A stretch of 64,000 bases of DNA. It comes from Mycolicibacterium sp. P1-5. GTDB taxonomy: Bacteria; Actinomycetota; Actinomycetes; Mycobacteriales; Mycobacteriaceae. The position numbers and the translations under genes are program-made. Under the pieces are notes generated by a model that saw nothing but the letters and a program-made list of their open reading frames with translations, had not been told where the DNA came from and searched no databases. Every line of letters begins with the position of its first letter. Within the stretch, counting starts at the first letter, position 1. The stretch lies in NCBI RefSeq assembly GCF_008329565.1, contig NZ_NPKT01000016.1, positions 78,889 to 142,888 of the forward strand, read 5' to 3'. Positions 28,818-38,099 of this stretch are shown here, piece by piece.

Positions 28818-31800
28818 TCACTCTGGCGTTCCAACCAATACTCCTTCCATCGCGCCGTCGGTAGTCACCATCAATCCGCGACCCGGTGGAAGTTGCTGAG
28901 CACTGATGCGTCCGAACACCTTCACGGTCTGCGGATCGTTGTCCATGAACAGCGTGGGAGCCCGTGATCCGGTGAGCTTCTGCAGGAACGGACTCATCGC
29001 GGAGACCCCGGCCCAGTTGCCCGGCAGCCGGGTCACGATGACGTGTAATCCGATCTCCCGGCTGCGTTCGATCAGCGGCCAGAGTGGCGCTGTCGCTGCG
29101 GCCTTGCCGATGGCCCCGCTGGGCCGCAACTCCTGTTCATCGTCGATCAGCACGAAGTGGTGCGGCCCGGTCCAGGTCGACCGGGTCAGCAGCTCTTCCT
29201 GACTCAGCCCGGATGGCGGCAGCCGGTCCCGCATCATCTCGGCCAGCTCGGCCAGCACGTGGTCGATGTCATCGGGGGTGTAGGCATAGGCCCGCACCTG
29301 CGGCCCCTGGATCTTGCCGATCAGGCTGGTTTTCGGGTCGACGATGGTGATCTGCGCCTGTTCCGGCGACAACCGCGCGGCGATCGCCTGCCCAAAGGCG
29401 GCGAGGCTGCTGGTCTTGCCGCAGCCCTGCCGCCCGACCACCAGCAGGTTGGGCGTCTGCCGACTCGGCAGGGCCACCGCTTGGAGCGCGCTCTCGCCCA
29501 TCGCGAACGGGATGTCCAGGCTGTCGGCAGTGTCCGGATACGCCGCGATGATCTCGCGCAGGCCGATGCGTTCGGGCAGACGGGCCAGCGTCTCGATCTT
29601 GCCCGCACCGGTCTGCGCGGCGATCACCTGACCGACCTGCCGGGTGGGGATCCGCTCACCGTCGGGGCCGACGATCTCAGGCAGTCCGATCAACAGTTCC
29701 TGGCTCAGCCTCGTGACCCCGAAACCAGGTCGGTCCAACGTGTTTCGGGCAGCCCGGCGGTGTTCCATGCCGGTGCCCATCTGCGTTTCGTCAGGGTTAC
29801 TCAGCCGCAACTGGACTCGCGCGTTGGACACGTTGAGCAGCGCCTGCTTCTGGCCGACCAGCCAGCCGCTGGCACTGGTGGCGACGTGGATGCCATAGGA
29901 CAGACCCTGGCGCGCGATCGAGATGGCCCGATCCCCCATGCCGTTGTCCTTGTCATACAAGTCCCCGAAGTTGTCGATGACCAGGAGAATATCGCCGAAT
30001 TTGTCGTCGGGATCGGTGCCGCCGCCGCCGGCCGCCCCGAACCGACGCTCGCGGAACTCGCCGATGTCCATCTGATAGCGCTTGAAAGACGCTTCCCGCG
30101 CCCGGATCAGACCTTCGATCGTGGCCAGCGTGCGCGACACACCCTCGGTGTCGGTAAGGCTGACGACGCCTGCCACGTGCGGCAGGTCTTCGATCGGGTA
30201 GAGCGAGGCACCCAGACAGAAGAACGTCACCCGCTCGGGCCGGTACATCAGTGCCGCCGAGGTGACCAGCGTCATCAGCGTCGTGGACTTACCGCGCTGG
30301 GCGGTTGCGACCACCATGATGTTGTCCATCTCGGCGTCGATGACATGCACCCGCTGGGCGTGGTCCTCCGGGAAGTCTTCGATGCCGACCGGAACGATCA
30401 GCCCCGGGTTCTGTCCGTAGTCCACCCACCACGGCTTGCCCCGCCAGCGCTCCACCAGAGTGTCGGCAGTCTCGCCGACTTCCAGTGGCGGCAACCAGAT
30501 CTGGTGCGGCGCCCGGGCCGGGTGCGATACCAAAGACTCCCTGATGACGTCGAGCAGCTTCTTTTTCTTGAAACCGTCTGCGTGGTAGAGGAATTCGTCA
30601 GGCTCCTCGGGAGCTTCAGCGTCGGCGAGTGCCGCGTTGTCCTCAGCGGACAGCGGCTGGTACTCCCACGTCAGTGGGCGCGGCGCAGTGAAGCTGACGT
30701 CCACCGTGGTGTCGGTGGTCACCACCTTCTTCGGCACGACGAACGGTGCCGAGACATAGAAGCAGCGGAACTGTTCGAGTTCGCGCGGCCCGACTTTGAG
30801 CAGTCCGTAGCCGGCCTCTTTGGAGGGCAGGTGCAGGGCGGCGTCGCTGCCGATGACATCGCGGGAATCCTCGGCGGTCTCTGCGCGCAGCGCGACGCGG
30901 AAGGCGATGTTGCTCTTGGCTTTACTCAACGACGACAGGTCCAGTCGTTGGCCGCCGAGGGTGAAGAAGACGTTACACCCTCGGCCCTCCTGCCCGATGT
31001 GGATGACCAGGTCGATCCACTCGGGGTGATGATGGAACAACTCGAGGTACTCGTCGATGATGACGAGCAGGATCGGGACGGGCTCGAGGTCGCGGCCGGC
31101 CAGTCGCATCTCTTCGTACTCGTTGGCGTCACGCGCACCGGCGTCCTTGAAAAGGCGGTAGCGACGGGCGATTTCGCCATCGATGGCTTTGCGCATCCGC
31201 TCGGCGAGGTGACGGTCATCCTTACCGAGGTTGGACAGCGAGCCCGCTACGTGGGGCAAGCCCGCGAGGTCTTGGGCGGCCGACTCGAACTTCATGTCGA
31301 CGAAGATCACGATGAACGTCTCCGGCGAGTGGGTCAGTGCGATCCCATTACACAGCGACAGGAAGTACTCGGACTTGCCCGAGCCCGAGGTGCCGATCAC
31401 CACGGAATGGAAGCCGAAGCCACCGAAGTCCTTGGCTCGCAACACGATGTACTGGAGTTCACCACCCGGCTTGACGCCGACCGGCACGACAGCCCACTTC
31501 GGATCGCCGCGGCCGCGGCTTTCCGCCCAGAGCCGATCCACGTCGAGACGCCGCGGATCGGTGATACCCAACGCCCGCAACAATTCTCCGCCTTGGCTGT
31601 CGGTCTCCGACAATTCGCCCGCGGTCATCGGCGACCACCGGGCCAGCGCACGCGCATAGCGGTCTGCCGTGCTCTCGGCGAGCATGTCGGCGACAGCGTA
31701 AAAGGCATTGCGGTGCCGCAAGCGTCCTTCACGCAGACTGAAGCGTTCCTCTTCGTCGGAGAATCCGACTCCGATGCCGGGCCTGGATGCCAAGCGCAGC

Positions 31801-32888
31801 ACGGTGATTCCAGCCATGCCCTTCTGGCCGGTGATGCCCTCCCACTGCTCGGGGGTCCCGACGTTGTCGTCGACGATCACCCAGTGCGGGCCGAGAGCGT
31901 TGCCCGACGCCGCCTCCATCGGCGATCCCATGGTGGTCGGGCTGGAACCGCTGGGCGGCGCCCACGGCCCTCGGCCCTTGCGGTGCAACTCGGCATCGAG
32001 GGCGTCTTCGAGCTCGGTGGGCGAGGTGAATACCAGCCGGCGTAGCCCGCACGCGTCGAACATCTCGTCATGCTGATTGTGCGGCAACCACACCAGCCAC
32101 GACCACAGTTCGGGATGCCGCGTGACGACCATCAGCTTGATGTCGTTGGGGCTGTGATAGACCGCCAACTCACAAAGGACCGCCCGCATGAAGGCGTGCA
32201 GCTCTTCGGAGTCGTCGCCGACGAAGCTGAATCCCGGGCGCGACCGCAGACTCAACACCTTGCCGATGCCCCGGATCTTGCTCTGCTCGAGGATGAAGTC
32301 CCGCAGCGCCCGCCCGGTCACCGGTTCGAGCTCCTCACCGACCGGCACCTCGGGCCACTGCAGGGACACCGCGGAATCGGTGGCCGACTGGACCCCGATG
32401 CCCAGCCGCACGTCGAGGAAGTCGGCGTCGGCAGGGCGGCGCTCCCACATGCGCGGTCCGCCGATAACGGTGTCGAGCTCCTGCGGATCACCATGAACGA
32501 ACAGCTGGCTTCGGCGCTGGTCCTGGGCTGCGCGCTGTACCTCGTCACGGTCGTCGTCGAGCTGGCGCAGATACATCCGCCGCTGCTTTTCCTGCTCGCC
32601 CCAGCTGATTCGTCGACCGCGGCCGAGCCGGCCACTGAACATCAGTGCGCCGAACCCGACCAGGCCGACCATCGGAAAGAACCCGGACTGCAGCGAACGA
32701 ACGCCGGAGGTGTACATCACGACGAGCGTGCCGATGATGCCGACCAGTAGCGCCGGCAGCGCGATCATCAACAGGATATTGCGCGGCTCGCGTTCGGGCA
32801 GTGCCAACGGCGGTGCGACGGCCACCCGCACCGGGGGCACCGGGGGCGTCGACTTACGTGCACCGCGAACGAATCCCCTTTTCGACAC
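28818..32888 (-). CDS. eccC2: ESX-2 FtsK/SpoIIIE-type ATPase EccC2 (single polypeptide)
   Basis: A motor of about 1356 aa that recognises substrates and drives secretion. Two membrane helices lie at about 37-85. Three ATPase domains follow: P-loop 1 GTSGSGKS (499-506) with LLVIIDEY, P-loop 2 ATAQRGKST (861-869) and P-loop 3 GRQGCGKT (1152-1159). In domain 2 the first Gly of the P-loop is Ala and Walker B reads LLVIDN, so it looks degenerate. The GTG at 32888 is two bases after the eccB2 stop and begins SKRGFVRGARKS. EccC is one protein here, unlike split EccCa1/EccCb1 of ESX-1, which supports the ESX-2 assignment. Confidence 0.94.
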   Translation of the reverse strand: MSKRGFVRGARKSTPPVPPVRVAVAPPLALPEREPRNILLMIALPALLVGIIGTLVVMYTSGVRSLQSGFFPMVGLVGFGALMFSGRLGRGRRISWGEQEKQRRMYLRQLDDDRDEVQRAAQDQRRSQLFVHGDPQELDTVIGGPRMWERRPADADFLDVRLGIGVQSATDSAVSLQWPEVPVGEELEPVTGRALRDFILEQSKIRGIGKVLSLRSRPGFSFVGDDSEELHAFMRAVLCELAVYHSPNDIKLMVVTRHPELWSWLVWLPHNQHDEMFDACGLRRLVFTSPTELEDALDAELHRKGRGPWAPPSGSSPTTMGSPMEAASGNALGPHWVIVDDNVGTPEQWEGITGQKGMAGITVLRLASRPGIGVGFSDEEERFSLREGRLRHRNAFYAVADMLAESTADRYARALARWSPMTAGELSETDSQGGELLRALGITDPRRLDVDRLWAESRGRGDPKWAVVPVGVKPGGELQYIVLRAKDFGGFGFHSVVIGTSGSGKSEYFLSLCNGIALTHSPETFIVIFVDMKFESAAQDLAGLPHVAGSLSNLGKDDRHLAERMRKAIDGEIARRYRLFKDAGARDANEYEEMRLAGRDLEPVPILLVIIDEYLELFHHHPEWIDLVIHIGQEGRGCNVFFTLGGQRLDLSSLSKAKSNIAFRVALRAETAEDSRDVIGSDAALHLPSKEAGYGLLKVGPRELEQFRCFYVSAPFVVPKKVVTTDTTVDVSFTAPRPLTWEYQPLSAEDNAALADAEAPEEPDEFLYHADGFKKKKLLDVIRESLVSHPARAPHQIWLPPLEVGETADTLVERWRGKPWWVDYGQNPGLIVPVGIEDFPEDHAQRVHVIDAEMDNIMVVATAQRGKSTTLMTLVTSAALMYRPERVTFFCLGASLYPIEDLPHVAGVVSLTDTEGVSRTLATIEGLIRAREASFKRYQMDIGEFRERRFGAAGGGGTDPDDKFGDILLVIDNFGDLYDKDNGMGDRAISIARQGLSYGIHVATSASGWLVGQKQALLNVSNARVQLRLSNPDETQMGTGMEHRRAARNTLDRPGFGVTRLSQELLIGLPEIVGPDGERIPTRQVGQVIAAQTGAGKIETLARLPERIGLREIIAAYPDTADSLDIPFAMGESALQAVALPSRQTPNLLVVGRQGCGKTSSLAAFGQAIAARLSPEQAQITIVDPKTSLIGKIQGPQVRAYAYTPDDIDHVLAELAEMMRDRLPPSGLSQEELLTRSTWTGPHHFVLIDDEQELRPSGAIGKAAATAPLWPLIERSREIGLHVIVTRLPGNWAGVSAMSPFLQKLTGSRAPTLFMDNDPQTVKVFGRISAQQLPPGRGLMVTTDGAMEGVLVGTPE

Positions 32889-32890
32889 CG

Positions 32891-34387
32891 CTATCCTCCC
32901 GCGTTCTGTTGGCCGGGTGCGGCCACCGGGGCCACCGCGCCGCCGGGATCGATGGTGTCGCGCGCCAACAACGCGGTCGCGCGATTGATGGCCGGCCCTG
33001 CGGCGAAGGTGCGCAATATCGGCCACGGAGCCTGGACGGCCTGGCGCGGATCCAGTCCGAGCGCTTGCAGCGTGTTCTGGTCCCACTCGATGCCGTACCG
33101 AACCCCTTGCGGCGAAACCCAATACATGCTCTCCCGAGTGTCGGAAGCGGCGGCGGCACTGGTTGATGCGACGAAGTTCGCCGCCCCCGGCAGGATCAGC
33201 GTCTGGTTGGCCTCGACGGAATCGGGATCGCGACTGTCGCGGACCAGCCGCACGATATGCGAGTCCATGCCTTCCGGGCTCGGCAGTCCGCGACCGCTGA
33301 AGAACGTCACCGCCGCCTGCCGGTCGGTGGTCTGCTTCTGCCAGCCCACGCAGGTCACCGGATTGGCGTCGGTGTCGATGAAGTCCAGCTTGCCGGTCGG
33401 ATAGAAGTCGACGTTGAGCACCGTGACCGCAGGGATGTCGACGAGCTTGTCCGGCGAGATCAGTTGCGGCGTCGTGGAACCCTGACTGTTGGCGGTGCGC
33501 AGCAGGTCGGCGACGAAGCCGGTGATCTTTTGCACCCCGTCTGGGAGCAGCGCATAGAAGCCGCTGACATTGCCGCCTGAGTCCTTGGTCTCCAGCACGC
33601 TGCCCACCACTGAGCCGGCCAACAGCCGTGACGGCGTTCCGGCCTCCGGAATAGCAGGTACCACAAGGGGTTCCGTCGCCGGCATGGCATCGAACAGGGC
33701 GTTGGAGATCTGGATGGGACGCGTCACGCCCGGATCAAGCCCGAGATTGAAGGTGACGGAGCGGTCGGCCGGGTCGATCTGGGTGCGCTGACCGTTCCAC
33801 ACCAGATACGTGCTGGTGCCGTGGGTGGCCAGCACAGCCTGCGTCGGGCGGATCGGCTGGGCCCGGCCGCCCCCGTGAATCTCGCCCGCGATGGCCGTCA
33901 CCATCGGTGGCCGGCCGCTGCCGCGCGCCGCGGCGGTGTCACACAATGACCACGCGGAGACCGTATTCGCCGAGACGGTCAAGTCGTCTGGGATGCCCGG
34001 GATCCCGATCATCGGTCCGGTCGGGTACTTGGCGATCTCTTTGGCGTTCACCCATGTCGGCACCGACGAGCTACCGGTCGCGAGTCGCGCCGAGGTCAGG
34101 TTCAGCGCCGGGTACAACCGATTGTCGATCTTCGCGTAGAGCGCGCCGGTGTCGCGGTTGCCGATGATGTTCGACTGGCCCACAAGGCCGGCCGGCTTCA
34201 TGAAGTGCAGCAGGGCCATCCATCCGCAGCCGATCAACACGAAGACGATCGACAGCGCCACGGCCGCCTGTTGCTTGCGGTCGTCGTGCTTCATCCGCAC
34301 GGAGAAGCGAGTGATAGCTGCCCGCAGCCGGCGGTTGTAGAAGAGGTGTCCGGAGTTTTGGTCCCGGTTGGACAGGTTCAGCGGCAC
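32891..34387 (-). CDS. eccB2: ESX-2 membrane component EccB2
   Basis: A 498-aa protein with a cytoplasmic start (MPLNLSNRDQNSGHLFYNRRL), one membrane helix (about residues 45-65, AAVALSIVFVLIGCGWMALL) and a large periplasmic domain with repeats, including two conserved cysteines. EccB is thought to have ATPase activity and to link the complex to the outer layers. GTG 34387 was preferred to a longer frame from 34432 because homologous EccB2 proteins begin MPL.LSNRDQ. It is the first structural gene of the ESX-2 run and is preceded by two accessory genes on the same strand. Confidence 0.92.
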   Translation of the reverse strand: MPLNLSNRDQNSGHLFYNRRLRAAITRFSVRMKHDDRKQQAAVALSIVFVLIGCGWMALLHFMKPAGLVGQSNIIGNRDTGALYAKIDNRLYPALNLTSARLATGSSSVPTWVNAKEIAKYPTGPMIGIPGIPDDLTVSANTVSAWSLCDTAAARGSGRPPMVTAIAGEIHGGGRAQPIRPTQAVLATHGTSTYLVWNGQRTQIDPADRSVTFNLGLDPGVTRPIQISNALFDAMPATEPLVVPAIPEAGTPSRLLAGSVVGSVLETKDSGGNVSGFYALLPDGVQKITGFVADLLRTANSQGSTTPQLISPDKLVDIPAVTVLNVDFYPTGKLDFIDTDANPVTCVGWQKQTTDRQAAVTFFSGRGLPSPEGMDSHIVRLVRDSRDPDSVEANQTLILPGAANFVASTSAAAASDTRESMYWVSPQGVRYGIEWDQNTLQALGLDPRQAVQAPWPILRTFAAGPAINRATALLARDTIDPGGAVAPVAAPGQQNAGG

Positions 34388-34418
34388 GGGTGGTGTCCGT
34401 CCGCCAGGTCTGCAGGGG

Positions 34419-34736
34419 TCACCGCAATCCACCTCCGTACCGTGCCTGGTTGTCCGTTTGGGCTTCTTCGCGCAGCGCGGCGAACGCCAAGTTCAGCCGG
34501 TCGCTGAGCTCACCGTGGCTGTAATCGGTGACGACGGCCGGGTGCAAGGTGAGCTCGATGAGTTTGCCGTCGGAGTTCGCCACCGCGTGTACGTCCCCCA
34601 GATCGACGCTGTACGTGATGGTCTCGGCCTGCGCGACGAGCGCTTCCCAACGCTCGGCAGCCTCGCTCAGTTCCCTCAAGACCGCGTCGACGAGATCCCT
34701 GTCGCTAAGCTCGCGATCGCTGCTGGATCCCGCCAC
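34419..34736 (-). CDS. YbaB/EbfC-like small protein, ESX-2 accessory
   Basis: A 105-aa acidic protein: a long N-terminal helix (LVDAVLRELSEAAERWEALVAQAE) then short strands (ITYSVDLGDVHAVANSDGKLIELTLHP) and a second helix, the pattern of YbaB-fold proteins. EspL in ESX-1 has a similar fold, so a chaperone or nucleoid-like role is plausible. I suspect it belongs to the DUF2710 family. It lies 31 bases upstream of eccB2 on the same strand, likely in the operon. Identity is moderate-confidence, from fold and position. Confidence 0.6.
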   Translation of the reverse strand: MAGSSSDRELSDRDLVDAVLRELSEAAERWEALVAQAETITYSVDLGDVHAVANSDGKLIELTLHPAVVTDYSHGELSDRLNLAFAALREEAQTDNQARYGGGLR

Positions 34737-34839
34737 GTGACAAGTATGTCGACCGTCACTACCTGCGTCAATTCACTTTCGCAGCATTCGCTATCGGACC
34801 GGTGGAAATCGCCCCAGCAACCTCCGAATTTCTCACGTG

Positions 34840-35922
34840 TCACATCGTGGTGCCCCAGTGGCTTGCCGGCGGGGAATTGAGCGCCTCGAACCAGGCGAAG
34901 TGATAGTTGGCGGAGACCTCATCGCCCACGGCGATCGCCTCGGTCGCGGCCAGCAGGAGGCAGTTGCTCAGCAGGGCGGCGTCGACGTCCGGATACTGGG
35001 CCATCAGTTGATAGCGGCCGGTGTCGGAATGCACTCGCAGGACGTCGACTTCGGCATCGAGGACCCCGGTGCGGCCCGCACCCGCCTTGGCCAGCGTGTG
35101 CACCATCCGGGGCAGGCCATCGCGCCAGTGGGTGGCCTCGACCAATTTCCAGCCCAGGTCATCGACGCGGGGCAGCTCCCGGGCCCTGGCGGATGTCGCG
35201 GCCGGATCGGTGCGGCCGGCGGGGAACGGGTCACCCGGGTGATAGACCGCGGAGCGGACGACATCGCCGAGCAGTTCGCCGATCCGTCCGGGACGTCGGG
35301 CCGGCGGCAGCAGCTCGACGCCGACGGGCACCGCGACGCCCGGCGGGATCCAGCCATGCGCGAGGTCGGTCACCAACACCGTGGTCCCATCGGTGCGCTC
35401 CCCGACCGCCCACCGCAGCGCGGGCGCTTGCCGGGCAATGAACTCCAGCACACGTTCCAGATTCCGGTCGTCCGGCTCCGGCTCGGGTTCGGGCTCGGGC
35501 TCGGGCTCGGGCGCCCTAGGCTCGGCCTCTTGTCTGATTATCGGGATCGACGGGTCGGTGTCGAAATCCTGTGCTGCAGAGCGCAATTGGCGAATCGCAG
35601 ACTCGACGCGCTGCACCGCATAGGACCTGGCTGTCTCAATGATCCGGACTTCCTCGGCACGGCGGGCGAAGTCGGGAACATCGGCGTGCCGCAACGCGCG
35701 CAGCCGCTCGTTGGCCGACTCCGCGATGCGCTGTAGATCGTTCTTCAAGTATTCGGCAACCACCGCGGTCGCCGGCGTGACCCTCTCCAGCTCCGCGGGC
35801 CACAGTCCGCCGATCACCCACGGCGTGGCGTCTGGGGGCGTGTCGAAGGTCGGCACGGAGAGGGCTTGCCGAGTCGCCCTCTTCAGGCGCTGGCGCGCCG
35901 TATTCCGACCGAAGATCGCCAC
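34840..35922 (-). CDS. ESX-2-linked hypothetical with Pro-Glu repeat (possible Rv3899c-like)
   Basis: A 360-aa cytoplasmic protein. It starts AIFGRNTARQRLKRATRQ, has a helical N-terminal domain to about 150, then a strict Glu-Pro dipeptide repeat (about 8 units) near residue 160. The C-terminal domain of about 190 residues (LEFIARQAPALRWAVGERTDGTTVLVTDLAHGWIPPGV) resembles DUF5631/5632-type ESX-associated proteins such as Rv3899c. I recall that link only loosely. GTG 35922 was chosen over longer frames because the upstream stretch overlaps the next gene and lacks conservation. The Glu-Pro linker probably separates two domains. Confidence 0.55.
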   Translation of the reverse strand: MAIFGRNTARQRLKRATRQALSVPTFDTPPDATPWVIGGLWPAELERVTPATAVVAEYLKNDLQRIAESANERLRALRHADVPDFARRAEEVRIIETARSYAVQRVESAIRQLRSAAQDFDTDPSIPIIRQEAEPRAPEPEPEPEPEPEPDDRNLERVLEFIARQAPALRWAVGERTDGTTVLVTDLAHGWIPPGVAVPVGVELLPPARRPGRIGELLGDVVRSAVYHPGDPFPAGRTDPAATSARARELPRVDDLGWKLVEATHWRDGLPRMVHTLAKAGAGRTGVLDAEVDVLRVHSDTGRYQLMAQYPDVDAALLSNCLLLAATEAIAVGDEVSANYHFAWFEALNSPPASHWGTTM

Positions 35923-35954
35923 GGTCAGAAGCCTACCGATCCCTACCAGCCCTT

Positions 35955-37082
35955 TCAGGCCAGCGGCTGATTCTTTCGGACACCCTTGTAGATGCCGCGG
36001 CGCACGATCCACGGCATCAGCACCCGGTCGATAGACCAGGCCGGGAACCGGTAAGCAGTGCCGTCGGGAGCGAACACCTCCAGCCCGTCGGCCTGGATCC
36101 CGACGATCGATCCCCACCGGCGCCGGGGGGCCCGATATCTCTTCAGCGGGCGATCGGCCAGCGTTGCGCGGATGTTGTGCGCCAGCAGCGAGTCGGCCCG
36201 CGCCCGCGCCGAGGCTCGCAGCGGGTCAGTGGCGGCCACGTCACCGATCGCGAACACATGGTGATGCCCGCACAGCTGCAGCTCGGGGGTGACCTTGACG
36301 AAGCCCTGCTCGTCGAGCAGCTCGGGCGGCAGCCACTCGGTGTTGGGCTTGACGCGTCCGATGGCCCACAGCACCGCGTCGGCCTCGGACTCCGGCTGTC
36401 CGGTGCTCCACTGCACGGCGTCATCGGTGATCTCGTCGCCGTCGAAGCCCTCGGGCAGTACCGCACGGTGCCCGGGGTGCACGCCGACGCCCAGCTTGAT
36501 CAGCTTGTCGTGCAGCGCTTCCCAAGCCTTCTGGTGATGCTCGGTCAGCGCCCGCTCGCCCGGGAAGTACAGGTTCACCTGTTTTCCGGGCCAGGTGATG
36601 GCGATATTGGCGGCCGCACTGACTGCTGCGGCACCGCCGCCGATGATGATCACCGATTCGGCAGCGGCCAGCCGCTGATGCGTCCGGGTCAAATCGGCAG
36701 CGATCTCCTCGGGGGTCTGCAGCGTGGGTTGGCGCCAGAAGCCGTTGCGCACTCCGGTCGAAATCACCAGGACGTCATAGGTTTCGGTGACCGGCGAGCC
36801 GTCCGGTGCGGTCCCCAGCACGGTACGGTTCTCCAGATCCAGTCCGGTGAGCGCGGCCTGCACAGTGCGCACCCGGTCCAGGCCCCGGTACTTGTCGAAG
36901 GAGATCCAGTTGTCGCGAGCCCAATCCTTCGGCCGCACCAGCCGCAAACCGAGCTCCTGACCACTGACCAAGGCCGGCTTGACGGAGATTCCGACGACAT
37001 CGGCGTGGCGGGACAGCTTGATTGCAGTGAGCAGCCCGCTGTCACCCAGCCCCGCGATCACGACGCGCGGCTTATGAGTCAT
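35955..37082 (-). CDS. FAD/NAD(P)-dependent oxidoreductase (AIF/FSP1-like)
   Basis: A 375-aa enzyme with two dinucleotide-binding sites: VVIAGLGDSGLLTAIKL at the start and VIIIGGGAAAVSAAANIA near residue 165, then GHHHVFAIGDVAAT (FAD contact). The first site reads GLGDSG instead of GAGxAG, so FAD affinity may be altered. Relatives include NDH-2-like and FSP1-type quinone reductases. The ATG overlaps the DUF1295 stop (four bases), so the two are coupled. With the divergent acyl-CoA dehydrogenases it may serve a redox step in lipid or sterol metabolism (inference). Confidence 0.75.
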   Translation of the reverse strand: MTHKPRVVIAGLGDSGLLTAIKLSRHADVVGISVKPALVSGQELGLRLVRPKDWARDNWISFDKYRGLDRVRTVQAALTGLDLENRTVLGTAPDGSPVTETYDVLVISTGVRNGFWRQPTLQTPEEIAADLTRTHQRLAAAESVIIIGGGAAAVSAAANIAITWPGKQVNLYFPGERALTEHHQKAWEALHDKLIKLGVGVHPGHRAVLPEGFDGDEITDDAVQWSTGQPESEADAVLWAIGRVKPNTEWLPPELLDEQGFVKVTPELQLCGHHHVFAIGDVAATDPLRASARARADSLLAHNIRATLADRPLKRYRAPRRRWGSIVGIQADGLEVFAPDGTAYRFPAWSIDRVLMPWIVRRGIYKGVRKNQPLA

Positions 37083-37972
37083 ACCAAGGCCTTTCGAGGT
37101 GGGCGGGGGATGAGCATCCGCACCCGGTCGATCACGCTCTGGTACTGCGGGCGCCGGGCCAAGCTGCGCTTCTCCATCATCGGGATGCTTGCACCGAGGA
37201 ACATCGCAACCATCGCCACCACCCCGACGAAGAGCCACCAGGCGTCGGCCGGCGCGGCGGCGACTCCGAAGAGGGCCAGGGCGAACCAGAAGCTGATCTC
37301 GCCGAAGTAGTTGGGGTGCCGCGACCATCCCCACAGCCCGCGGTCCATCACCGCGCCGGGCTTCTTGTCCCGCACGAAGCGGTGCATCTGGGTATCGGCG
37401 ACCAGTTCGAGCGTCACCGCCGCGATGCCGATCGCGAATGCGACCCAGCTCAGCCACATCAGGCCATCTCCGGGTCGGGTGACGGCGACGTATACCGGCA
37501 GCATGCCGAGGAACACCTGCACAGTCGGGATCAGGTGGATGCCGAACAGGTCGGCGAGGAATTCCCAACGGCCGGCGCCGCCGCGCAGCTGCGGATAGCG
37601 CCAGTCCTCGTGGTGCAGGCCGGGGAAACTGTAGGCCCAGTTGCCGGTCAGGCGGATCGCCCAGTACATGACCACGATCGCGACCAGCCAGCAGCGCACC
37701 GAGTCCAGGCCCAGCGGGCCGGCCGCCCACCAATAGATGAGCAGCAGCGGCGGGATCACGCTCCAGAACGCGTCGTAGAAGCTGGAGTTGCGATACGCCC
37801 GGCTGAAGACGAACACCAACAGGGTGGCGATGACATCGGCAGTGAACGCATCTAGCCACAGCCGCCCCGTGGCCGACGGGCCGTACAGCAACCAGGCCGC
37901 ACCGGCGCCTACCGCGATGGCGTAGGCCACAGTGACCAACCACAGCGAGTGCGCTTTGCTCCGGTTCACCAT
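37079..37972 (-). CDS. DUF1295 membrane enzyme (steroid 5-alpha reductase-like)
   Basis: A 297-aa polytopic protein with about seven membrane helices. The DUF1295 C-terminal signature is clear: LVADTQMHRFV and GLWGWSRHPNYFGEISFW. The family is related to steroid 5-alpha reductases and isoprenylcysteine methyltransferases. A KstR-like operator lies 25 bases before its start, and the divergent genes are acyl-CoA dehydrogenases, so a role in sterol or steroid-lipid conversion is plausible but unproven. It is coupled to the FAD oxidoreductase by a four-base overlap. Confidence 0.83.
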   Translation of the reverse strand: MVNRSKAHSLWLVTVAYAIAVGAGAAWLLYGPSATGRLWLDAFTADVIATLLVFVFSRAYRNSSFYDAFWSVIPPLLLIYWWAAGPLGLDSVRCWLVAIVVMYWAIRLTGNWAYSFPGLHHEDWRYPQLRGGAGRWEFLADLFGIHLIPTVQVFLGMLPVYVAVTRPGDGLMWLSWVAFAIGIAAVTLELVADTQMHRFVRDKKPGAVMDRGLWGWSRHPNYFGEISFWFALALFGVAAAPADAWWLFVGVVAMVAMFLGASIPMMEKRSLARRPQYQSVIDRVRMLIPRPPRKALV

Positions 37973-37996
37973 TCCAGCCTCCTACCGCGGCCGAAC

Positions 37997-38010
37997 TGTA
38001 ACACGTTCTA
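37997..38010. promoter_or_regulatory. KstR-like operator between DUF1295 and acyl-CoA dehydrogenase genes
   Basis: TGTAACACGTTCTA fits the KstR consensus TNNAACNNGTTNNA at every fixed position. It lies 25 bases before the DUF1295 start and 90 before the divergent acyl-CoA dehydrogenase start. KstR is the TetR-type repressor of cholesterol catabolism in mycobacteria. A single 14-base match can arise by chance, but position in a divergent promoter beside plausible targets raises its value. Confidence 0.6.
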
Positions 38011-38099
38011 GTTGCCGCTCGACTCGGCAATCGCAGGCCCGGGGCCGGAACTTGACACCTGCCAACAGCCGGCGACGGGGGTCTGCCTATCGTGTCGGA

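Noticed and set aside
29157..32045. 962-codon open frame opposite eccC2
   Set aside because: Antisense shadow of a long high-GC gene; composition atypical and no known motifs.
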